Source: Desulfarculus sp. (GTDB taxonomy: Bacteria; Desulfobacterota; Desulfarculia; Desulfarculales; Desulfarculaceae). From it: a DNA stretch of 64,000 nucleotides. Shown one piece after another: positions 55,845-64,000 of this stretch. The notes beneath the pieces were generated by a model. That model searched no databases. It was not told the origin of the DNA and saw only the letters and a list, made by a program, of their open reading frames with translations. Position 1 is the stretch's first letter, and the number at the start of each line of letters is the position of its first letter. The stretch is from NCBI GenBank assembly GCA_016218705.1, contig JACRDC010000004.1, positions 1 through 64,000 of the forward strand. The letters are read 5' to 3'. The translations under genes and the position numbers were made by a program.

Positions 55845-56564
55845 CTAGGAGAAGATGATCTCGCCGTAGTAGTCGGGCAGGTCGTCCCGGAAGCGCTTGG
55901 CGAAGCTCTCGGGAAAGATCACCCGGCTGACCGCTTGCAGGTCGAAGTCCAGGCGGCCGAAGACGCGCCACTCGCGCTCCATGTAGTAGTTGGCCGGGTC
56001 ATCGGCGGCCAAGCCGGCGTCGTAGAACTTGCACAGGCTGAAGAAGTGGAAGACCAGGAAGCTTAGCAGATCGTTGACCTGCTGGTTGCTCAGGCCCGGG
56101 GCCAGGGAGGGCATGTCGCCGTCGCCCATGGTGGGCAGGTTGCGGAACAGGCTTAAGATCATCTGGTGGCGCTGGTCAAAGTGGCTGGCCAGGTCCACCT
56201 GCCGGCCAGGGCTGGTTTCTATCTGGGCCTGCCGGGGCAGATAGAAGACCGGGTTGGCGCCCTTGGCCACCAGAAAGGCCTTCTTGAAGGCCAGGCCGAA
56301 GCGGCTGAACTTGCCCATGTGGATGGCCAGGTCTGGCACCGGGATGTCGGAGAAGCAGACCACGTTGGGTTTGTAGTACTCGTTTTCGCTGAACTTGGAG
56401 GCGTCGGCGTAGGCGGTGTGCTTGGTCTTGTCGGTGCCCAGTTGGCCGCTGCGCAGGATGTTGACCAACAGCTCGTACTGGCGGTCCTCTGCCTCGGGCA
56501 GAGAACGCAGGCCACGCCCCACGAAGTGGGTCAGCTCGTCGGAGACATAGCGTTGCAGGGTCAA
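55845..56564 (-). CDS. AbiGi-like abortive infection protein
   Basis: The 239-residue protein resembles the AbiGi family: [17 protein letters not shown] at the start, then [35 protein letters not shown] and ANPVFYLPR, later [10 protein letters not shown]. AbiGi is the antitoxin-type partner of the AbiG phage-exclusion pair. No AbiGii-like toxin gene follows; the next gene downstream is uvrB. Start is TTG with GGGAGG five bases upstream. Codon use is GC-rich like the host, so it is an old or well-adapted acquisition. Family assignment is from memory of the pattern. Confidence 0.6.
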   Translation of the reverse strand: MTLQRYVSDELTHFVGRGLRSLPEAEDRQYELLVNILRSGQLGTDKTKHTAYADASKFSENEYYKPNVVCFSDIPVPDLAIHMGKFSRFGLAFKKAFLVAKGANPVFYLPRQAQIETSPGRQVDLASHFDQRHQMILSLFRNLPTMGDGDMPSLAPGLSNQQVNDLLSFLVFHFFSLCKFYDAGLAADDPANYYMEREWRVFGRLDFDLQAVSRVIFPESFAKRFRDDLPDYYGEIIFS

Positions 56565-56582
56565 GGCGACCTCCCGTGAAGG

Positions 56583-57152
56583 TCAAGCCGCCTGGCGCAG
56601 GGGGCGCAAGAGGGCGGCGTGGCTGCCCCAGATGGCGGGCCGCTCCAGGACCTCCCAGCCCTGGCCGACCATCAGGTCCAGCTCGGCGGCGAAGTCGGCC
56701 TGGCGCACGTGGAACTTGGGCTCCACCACCAAGAACGAACCCTCGGGGCGCAGGCTGGCCGCCACTTGGCGCACGAAGCCGACCCGCCCGGGGACCTCGT
56801 GCAGCATCCAGAAGGCCAGGGCAAAGTCCACCTGGCCGCGCAGGTCCTCGATGCCCAGGCTATCGGTTGAGCAGCGGCGGGGCTCGATGCGTCTGGCCAG
56901 CCCTTGTTTGGCCGCGCGGCGCTTGAGGGCGGCCAGCATCTTGTCTTGCAGGTCCACGCTGACCACCCGGCCGCCCTCGCCCACCAGGTTGGCCAGGCCC
57001 AGGGTGAAGTAGCCCATGCCGCAGCCCAGGTCCAGCGCCGTCTGACCGGGCTGCACAAAGGGCTTGAGGGTGGACACCGGGTCCTGCACCAGGCGGCGCA
57101 GGGGGTTGTCGAAGGTGTAGCAGAACCACCAGGGACAGACGTGCTCGGCCAT
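56583..57152 (-). CDS. SAM-dependent methyltransferase
   Basis: The 189-residue class I methyltransferase begins CPWWFCYTFDNPLRRLVQDP, with motif I ALDLGCGMGYFTLGLA and an acidic VVSVDLQDKML. The Cys-Trp-Trp start is typical of a family seen in anaerobes, of unknown target. It lies nine bases after cysS and 18 before the AbiGi-like gene, so all are probably one transcript. Confidence 0.85.
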   Translation of the reverse strand: MAEHVCPWWFCYTFDNPLRRLVQDPVSTLKPFVQPGQTALDLGCGMGYFTLGLANLVGEGGRVVSVDLQDKMLAALKRRAAKQGLARRIEPRRCSTDSLGIEDLRGQVDFALAFWMLHEVPGRVGFVRQVAASLRPEGSFLVVEPKFHVRQADFAAELDLMVGQGWEVLERPAIWGSHAALLRPLRQAA

Positions 57153-57160
57153 GGGGCCTC

Positions 57161-58602
<1,442 letters not shown>

Positions 58603-58615
<13 letters not shown>

Positions 58616-59829
58616 AAATCGCTCCGGGGGTTACGGGTCAGGCGCGGGTCTGGCCAAGCACCCTGGCGGATGATGGTGGCCAGGGCCAGGGCGGCCATGC
58701 CCTCGCCCCGGCCGGTGAAGCCCAGGCCCTCGCTGGTGGTGGCGGCCACGTTCACCTCCCCGGGGGCCAGGCCCAGCACCCGGGCCAGGTTGGCGGCCAT
58801 GGCCGGGGCCTGGGGCGCGATCTTGGGGCGCTGGGCCATAAGCGTAACCGACAGGGACAACACCCGCCAGCCCTCCTGGGCCAGGCGGTCCCGGACCAGG
58901 GCCAACAGCCCCAGGCTGTCGGCGTCCTTGAAGGCCGGGTCGCTGTCCGGGAACAGGCGGCCTATGTCGCCCAGGCCGGCGGCGGCCAAGAGCGCGTCCA
59001 TCACCGCGTGGGTGAGCACGTCGGCGTCGGAGTGGCCCAAGAGCCCCAGCTCGTAATCCAGGCGCACGCCGCCCAGGATAAGCGGCCGCCCAGGCGTCAA
59101 GCGGTGCACGTCCAGGCCCTGGCCGCTGCGTGTCTGGGCCTCGCCCACCAGGCGCCGGGCCAGGTCCAGGTCGTCGGGCGTGGTGATCTTGAGATTCTCG
59201 CGGCTGCCAGGCACCAAACGCACCTCCTGGCCCATGGCCTCCAAAAGCCCCGCCTCGTCGGTGACGGTGAGCCCCCGCGCCTTGGCTTGGCGCTGGGCCT
59301 CCAGGAGCAGGTCCAGGCCAAAGCCCTGGGGGGTCTGCGCCAGCCACAGGCGGGAGCGGTCCAGGGTCTTTTGCACCCGCTGGTCTGGCCCGGCCTCCTT
59401 GACCGTGTCCTGGCAGGGCACGGCGGCCACCGCCGCCCCGCACGCCTTGGCCGCCGCCAGCACGCGGCCAAACAACTCCGGCGGGGCCAGGGGGCGCACG
59501 GCGTCGTGCACCAGTACCCATTTGGCCCCCAGGTTGGCGGCGGCTAAAGCCCCGGCGGCCACGCTGTCCTGGCGCTCGCGGCCGCCGGGCACCACCAGGG
59601 CCACCTTGGGCAGGTGATAGGGGGCCAGGCACAGCCGGCGCAGTTCATCCTCTTTACCAGGGGGGGCCACCACCACCACCCGCTCCACCTGGGGGACATC
59701 CTCCAGGAGGGCGCAGGTGCGGCTAAGCAGCGGCAGGCCGCCCAGGGTGAGGAATTGCTTGGGCTGGGCCGCGCCCATGCGCCGGCCGCTGCCGGCCGCG
59801 GGCACCACCGCCACCACCATGTCTTGCAT
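58603..59829 (-). CDS. ispDF: Bifunctional IspD-IspF isoprenoid enzyme
   Basis: The 408-residue fusion performs two steps of the MEP pathway. The N-terminal IspD (about 1-230) has VPAAGSGRRMGAAQPKQFL and VLVHDAVRPLAP. The C-terminal IspF (about 245-400) has the metal-binding GLLGHSDADVLTHAVMDALL, GDIGRLFPDSDP and TTSEGLGFTGRGEG. The start has a GGGGGG site. It is coupled to cysS. Confidence 0.95.
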
Positions 59830-60029
59830 TCAGGCCCCCCGTGGCCGCCCGATGGTTGATGATATTACCTGGGGCCGGCCCCGGCAAGGGGCTGGTCCGA
59901 AAGGCCTATTATATATCAAGCGGCGGCCCTTGGCGTGCACGGCTGGAGGCCGCGCAGGCCATGGACACCGGGGTGCCCCTTGGGCCTATAATGTCATGAG
60001 CCTGGGCAAGGAAAAGGGGACAAACCTGC

Positions 60030-61364
60030 ATGAGCCTCAGTTTATGGTTTTGGACGATCCTCACGGGATCGCGCCTCAAGGGGATGCTTCTGGAGGGGCG
60101 GCGCCTGCTCAAGAACGAGCAGCTCACCGCCGCCTTGCATCTTTTCCGTGAGTTGACCGAAAAATGGCCCGACCGCCTGGAGGGCTACGAGGGCATGGAG
60201 CAGGCCTACCGGGCCATGGGGCTTTTGGAGGAGGCCCGGCGGGAGGCGGTCATCTCCGAGGCCCTGAAGACCCTGCGCGACAATCCCTCCGACCTGGACG
60301 CCCGCCTGCGCCTGATAAGGCAGTTGGTGGACAAACAGATGTATGCCACGGCCCTGCCCCACACCGAACAGGCACTCAAGCTGTCTTCCCACAACCAGGA
60401 CGTGCTGCGCCTGGCCGGGGTGGTGCTACGCTACAACAACCAGCTCACCCGCGCCCTGGAGGTCATCAAGCAGGCCCTGGACAAGGAACCCCTGGCCGCC
60501 GACCTCTATGAGCAGCAGGCCTTCACCCTGCGCGCCCTCAACCGGCCCCTGGAGGCCACCCAGGCCGCCGGCGTCGCCAAGTCCCTGCAGAACGTGGCCC
60601 GCGAGCCCACCAGCCAGGAGGCCATGGAGCGGGCCATCTTTCAACTGACGGTGGTCAAGCGGCGCAAGCACGCCCTGACCCTGGTGGAGCGCTGCCTGGC
60701 TGATTACCCCCAGGCCCCAGCCCTGCACTGCCTGCGGGCGGAGCTTCTGATGGAGGAGGGGCGCCAGGAAGAGGCCAGGTCCAACCTGCTGGAAACCGTG
60801 GTCCTGGACCCCACCCGCCAGAAGGCCCATGTCCTGCTGGCCGCTCTGTACCTGCAACTGGGCGACAAGGAACGCGGGGCCTGGCACCGCGAGATGGCTG
60901 AGTTGTTGGAGCAGGCCCGGCGCAATCCCGACCGCGTGGACGCCGATGGCATGGTGATCGAGGCCCTGCTGCGGCTCAAGCAGGTGGAGCAGGCCGAGCG
61001 CAAGGCCGAGGATATCTGCCGCAAGTATCCCCAGGATTGGCGTGGCCACGCCGCCCTGGGCAAGGTGCGCCAGGCCCAGGGCAAGCTGCGCCAGGCCCTG
61101 GAGAGCTACCGCCAGGCCACCCGGCTCAACGAGCGGGCGCCAGAGCCCTTCATGGCCATGGCCTGGCTCTACGCCCAGGCCGGGCAGGTCAAGGACGCCG
61201 TGTACCAGGCCCGCCAGGCCGTGGGGCTCACCTCCCGAGACCCGGCCATGCGCCGCCAGATGGCCGACCTGTTGGACGAACTGGGGTTCGCCGACCTGGC
61301 CAAGGAGGAGCGCGACCTGGCCGAGGCCATGAGCAAGGCCTATGCCTCCCGCGGCGACGACTGA
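60030..61364 (+). CDS. Tetratricopeptide-repeat protein
   Basis: The 444-residue, all-helical protein has a hydrophobic start (SLSLWFWTILTGSRLKG) that could anchor it to the membrane, then about ten TPR-like helix pairs, for example AALHLFRELTEKWPDRLEGY, ARSNLLETVVLDPTRQKAHVLLAALY and ALESYRQATRLNERAPEPFMAMAWLY. Such proteins are scaffolds for envelope or assembly complexes. Function unknown. The hairpin array behind it probably ends the transcript. Confidence 0.8.
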   Translation: MSLSLWFWTILTGSRLKGMLLEGRRLLKNEQLTAALHLFRELTEKWPDRLEGYEGMEQAYRAMGLLEEARREAVISEALKTLRDNPSDLDARLRLIRQLVDKQMYATALPHTEQALKLSSHNQDVLRLAGVVLRYNNQLTRALEVIKQALDKEPLAADLYEQQAFTLRALNRPLEATQAAGVAKSLQNVAREPTSQEAMERAIFQLTVVKRRKHALTLVERCLADYPQAPALHCLRAELLMEEGRQEEARSNLLETVVLDPTRQKAHVLLAALYLQLGDKERGAWHREMAELLEQARRNPDRVDADGMVIEALLRLKQVEQAERKAEDICRKYPQDWRGHAALGKVRQAQGKLRQALESYRQATRLNERAPEPFMAMAWLYAQAGQVKDAVYQARQAVGLTSRDPAMRRQMADLLDELGFADLAKEERDLAEAMSKAYASRGDD

Positions 61365-61388
61365 TCTCGGTACGCAAATACTAAAATA

Positions 61389-61577
61389 CAATCAAAGCCA
61401 TCCCTGGCTTTGATTGCTGATCGGCCGGGCAAAAGAGTGACTCCACCCCACAAAGCTAGCGCTTTGTGGGGACCCCGGTTTTTGCCCGGCCTCCCGGGCG
61501 CTTTCGCGCCCAGCGGGCCATCCATGGCCCGCATACCAAGTTGCGATCAAACTACTCGTTTGATCGCAACTTGGTAT
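61389..61577. repeat. Array of five hairpins, one nested, at the TPR/DRTGG gene junction
   Basis: In order: CAATCAAAGCCA with TGGCTTTGATTG (12 bp, 61389-61416); GGCCGGGCAAAA with TTTTGCCCGGCC (12 bp, 61423-61491), which encloses CCCCACAAAGC with GCTTTGTGGGG (11 bp, 61446-61471); GGGCGC with GCGCCC (61496-61511); GCGGGCCAT with ATGGCCCGC (61513-61532); and a 20-bp perfect stem at 61533-61577 with loop TACTC. The last stem includes the C-terminal codons of the convergent gene. Parts recur at 4854, 26760 and 42624. Confidence 0.8.
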
Positions 61578-62643
61578 AAGGCTTGAGCCCCAGGCCGGCG
61601 TAAAGGGCCGCGAAGTCCAGGCTGGCGGCCACCAGCTCCTGGGCGCGGGCGATCTTCTCGGGCGTGCGCAGGGAAGAGGTGAGCCGCAGGCGCTCCAGGC
61701 GGTGGGCCACGCCGTAGGTGTCATCGCGAACCACCAAGACCGGCACCTCGAGTTCCTCGGCTCTTGAGAGTATGATCTCGCTGGGATAGAGGTTGCCGGT
61801 CAGTATCAGGCAGGCCGCTCCGCCCTCCAGGGCCGCCAGTTGGATGTCCGGGCGGTCGCCGCCCACGATGCAGCCGAAGTCGCGCACTCCGCCGAAGAAC
61901 TTGTGGGCATGGCTGACCTGCATGGCCCCGATGAAAAAGCGCGTCACCAACCGCCCAGCCTGCTTGGCCCCCGTGAGCACCTTGGCCCCCAGCATCTCCA
62001 CCAGGCTCTGCACCGCCAGCGAGCCCAGCACCTCGTCCTTGGGCAGCCGGCCCAGGCAGGCTATGCCCTCGGCGGCCAGGAAGGGCAGCACCCGCTCCTC
62101 CAGGGCGCCGGCCATCTCCGGGTCCACCGAGTTCATCACCACCCCCAGGAGCGCCGGCCCCAGGCGGTCGCGGGTGCACAAGAGGTTGTCCAGGAAGTGC
62201 TGGTTTTCGTAGCGGTCCACCAGGACCACCCGCGCCTGAAGCTCCTTGACCAGGGTGTGGCCGCTGATGCCGCTCATGGCCCCCGAGGCCAGGGTGCCCG
62301 AGCCGGCCAGCAGCAACAGGTCACGGCCTCGGGCCAGGCCGGCGCAAGCCGCCCGGATCACTCCCAAGAGGCCGCTGGCCTGGTGGCGCAGGGACAGGGC
62401 CACCAGGTCCTGGGTGCGCACCACCGGGCAGGCCTCCTCGGGTGTCTGCCCCAACCCCAGTTCCTCCACGATCATCCAGGCGTCGGAGTCGGTGTAGTCC
62501 CGGCCCACCCGCAAGGGGCTGGTGCCGAAAGGCTTCATGAAGGCCAGCCGAAGGCCGTCGTCCAGAAAACGGCGGCCCAGGCCCAGGCAGACCAGGTTCT
62601 TGCCCGAGTGGCTGCTGCTGCTGCCCACGTACAAAGGCTGCAT
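61552..62643 (-). CDS. DRTGG-domain, BioD-like P-loop protein (Pta N-terminal-like)
   Basis: The 363-residue protein resembles the N-terminal half of long phosphotransacetylases: a BioD-like start YVGSSSSHSGKNLVCLGLGR, RYENQHFLDNLLCTRDRLG, then a DRTGG domain (about 215-330) with GGVRDFGCIVGGDRPDIQLAALEGGAACLILTGNLYPS. It probably binds nucleotide and regulates rather than catalyses; its close link to an ADP-forming acyl-CoA synthetase gene (one base apart) suggests a role in acetyl-CoA/acetate conversion. The ATG at 62643 has GGGAG upstream. The last eight codons (YTKLRSNE) and the stop come from a 20-bp hairpin. Confidence 0.82.
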   Translation of the reverse strand: MQPLYVGSSSSHSGKNLVCLGLGRRFLDDGLRLAFMKPFGTSPLRVGRDYTDSDAWMIVEELGLGQTPEEACPVVRTQDLVALSLRHQASGLLGVIRAACAGLARGRDLLLLAGSGTLASGAMSGISGHTLVKELQARVVLVDRYENQHFLDNLLCTRDRLGPALLGVVMNSVDPEMAGALEERVLPFLAAEGIACLGRLPKDEVLGSLAVQSLVEMLGAKVLTGAKQAGRLVTRFFIGAMQVSHAHKFFGGVRDFGCIVGGDRPDIQLAALEGGAACLILTGNLYPSEIILSRAEELEVPVLVVRDDTYGVAHRLERLRLTSSLRTPEKIARAQELVAASLDFAALYAGLGLKPYTKLRSNE

Positions 62644-62644
62644 G

Positions 62645-64000
62645 CTATGTGTCTCCCTTCGCCGGGGCCAGGGTGATGCGCCCGTCCACGGCCACGGCCC
62701 CCTGGCCCCGGGGCAGCACCAACAGGGGGTTGATCTCCGCCTCCGCCACCTCGGGGAAGTCATGGGCCAGTGACCCCAGGGCCAACAGGGCCTGGGTCAG
62801 GGCGGTCAAGTCGGCCGGCGGTTCGCCGCGCACTCCCCGTAGCAGGGGGAAGGAGCGCACGGAGCGCACCATCTCCAAGGCCTCGTCCCGGGCCAAGGGC
62901 GCCACCCGGAAGGAGACGTCCCCCAGCACCTCCACGTAGATGCCCCCCAGGCCGAACATCAAGAGGTGGCCGAACTGGGGGTCCCGCGAGACGCCCACGA
63001 TGGTCTCGCGGCCGCCGGCCACCATCTCCTGCACCAACACCCCGCGCAGCCAGGTCTCGGGATGCTGGCGCTGGATGCGGGTGGTCATGTCCAGGAAGGC
63101 CTCGGCCACCGCCGCCTCGCTGGCCAGGTTGACCCGCACCCCGCCCACGTCCGACTTGTGGATGATGCCCGGCGAGTCAATCTTCATCACCACCGGCAGG
63201 CCCAGCTCGCGGGCCGCGGCCACGGCCTCCTCGCTGGTGGCGGCGGCCAGGGAGCGGGCCACGGGCACCCCGTAGGCCACCAGGCAGGCGCGGGCCTCCA
63301 ACTCGCTCAACTGGCGGCGCCCCTGGCGGCGCAGGCTGGCAATGATTTTTTGCACGGCCTGGCGGTCGCCGGGCACCAGGTCGGGCCGCGCCGGCGGGGC
63401 CTCCAGCCATTGCCGGTAGTTCAGCATGCCGGCCAGGGCCTGGGCCGCCTCCTCGGGAAATTCGTAGGCCGGCAGGTTATGTGCCAGGCAATAATCCCGC
63501 GCCTGCTGCACCGAGTGGTGGCCCATGAGCACCGCGAAGACCGGCTTCTCGGCGGGCACGGCGCAAATCTCCCGGGCCACGTCCAGGGGCTTGAGGGCGG
63601 CGGTGGGAGTTGCGATGACCACTCCAGCGCTGACGTTGTCGTCGCTGAGCAGGGTGGCCAGGCAGCGGCGGTAGGTCTGGGCCGTGGCCCCGCCGGTGGT
63701 GTCCACGGGATTGTAGACCGAGGCGATGCCGGGCAGGAAGGAGCGCAGCTCCAGGGCGGTCTCGGGACGCAAGGCCACCAGGTGCAGGCCCTGGGCCTCG
63801 GCGGCGTCGGCGCAGATTATGCCCGGCCCTCCGGAGTTGGTGAGGATGCCCAACCCCCGGCCCAGGGGCAAGGGCTGGTTGGCCAGGGCCACCGCCAGGT
63901 TGAAAAGCTCGCGCACGCTGTGCGCGCGCTGCACCCCGCACTGCCGGAAGGCCGCTTCGTAGGCCACGTCGGCCCCGGCCAGGGCCCCGGTGTGGCTGGA
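62645..64000 (-). CDS. ADP-forming acetyl/acyl-CoA synthetase, 5' end outside the window
   Basis: The visible C-terminal 451 residues start within SSHTGALAGADVAYEAAF, which belongs to the end of the CoA-binding domain of the alpha part. A succinyl-CoA ligase-like domain (GILTNSGGPGIICADAAE, YNPVDTTGG) and an ATP-grasp beta part (VPVARSLAAATSEEAV, VVMKIDSPGIIHKSDVGGVRVNL, AEINPLLVLPRG) follow, so it is the fused alpha-beta type. It makes ATP from acyl-CoA or activates acyl acids; in an aromatic-degrading anaerobe either direction is plausible. Confidence 0.9.
   Translation of the reverse strand, partial: SSHTGALAGADVAYEAAFRQCGVQRAHSVRELFNLAVALANQPLPLGRGLGILTNSGGPGIICADAAEAQGLHLVALRPETALELRSFLPGIASVYNPVDTTGGATAQTYRRCLATLLSDDNVSAGVVIATPTAALKPLDVAREICAVPAEKPVFAVLMGHHSVQQARDYCLAHNLPAYEFPEEAAQALAGMLNYRQWLEAPPARPDLVPGDRQAVQKIIASLRRQGRRQLSELEARACLVAYGVPVARSLAAATSEEAVAAARELGLPVVMKIDSPGIIHKSDVGGVRVNLASEAAVAEAFLDMTTRIQRQHPETWLRGVLVQEMVAGGRETIVGVSRDPQFGHLLMFGLGGIYVEVLGDVSFRVAPLARDEALEMVRSVRSFPLLRGVRGEPPADLTALTQALLALGSLAHDFPEVAEAEINPLLVLPRGQGAVAVDGRITLAPAKGDT

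Overview
The window comes from a GC-rich, anaerobic deltaproteobacterium-type genome (Desulfobacterota; a Desulfarculus-like sulfate reducer or a relative is my best guess). The basis is a lipoprotein-type NrfA with NrfH, a type II (CX4C) rubredoxin beside a second small Fe(Cys)4 protein, an anaerobic benzoyl-CoA ring-opening gene set, an ADP-forming acyl-CoA synthetase and a fused IspDF. No rRNA, tRNA or CRISPR array was recognised. Taxonomy is inference, not demonstrated.

Layout. 0-6 kb: PAS histidine kinase, patatin/Omp85-type outer-membrane hydrolase, alpha/beta hydrolase, HD-GYP protein. 6.2-10.2 kb: nrfHA with a small cytochrome c, then a C-terminally damaged modA divergent from modE. 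10.6-15.9 kb: Uup ABC-F ATPase, a redox operon (two rubredoxin-like proteins, DsrE-like protein, iron-sulfur flavoprotein, flavodoxin, small coiled-coil protein) and an MBL-fold hydrolase. 15.9-18.5 kb: cache-domain protein, an AT-rich foreign gene with palindromes, and a HigBA-type toxin-antitoxin pair. 18.5-26.8 kb: glyQS, smc, ftsY. 26.8-30.6 kb: an accessory patch with a zinc ribbon protein, a chimeric dead transposase, an AT-rich pentapeptide-repeat membrane protein between two 34-bp repeats, and a phage tail gene remnant. 30.7-36.2 kb: methyltransferase, gatCA, an AT-rich membrane-anchored orphan, a histone-deacetylase-family protein and a LysM-like protein. 36.5-40.6 kb: SDR, had, oah, dch, which carry out the middle of anaerobic benzoyl-CoA degradation. 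40.7-45.2 kb: two membrane orphans, then a copper chaperone and CopA. 45.3-51.1 kb: CDGSH protein, D-2-hydroxyacid dehydrogenase, molybdopterin oxidoreductase, tatBC, uvrC. 51.3-56.6 kb: DUF3089 hydrolase, the AT-rich TIR/RNase H pair, uvrB, AbiGi-like protein. 56.6-64 kb: methyltransferase, cysS, ispDF, TPR protein, DRTGG protein and a partial acyl-CoA synthetase.

The most interesting locus is the two-gene, AT-rich, translationally coupled operon at 52.5-53.7 kb. Its first protein joins an N-terminal module resembling the hybrid-binding domain of RNase HIII to a CBASS-type TIR domain. Its second protein is an RNase HI that has lost the last of its four catalytic carboxylates (Gly135). This looks like an uncharacterised immunity module in which an RNA:DNA-hybrid binder controls a TIR NADase. 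It sits next to a palindromic mobile repeat and one gene away from an AbiGi-like abortive infection protein. A second theme is a dispersed set of long perfect hairpins between genes. Two of these clusters share sequence and show compensatory base changes.
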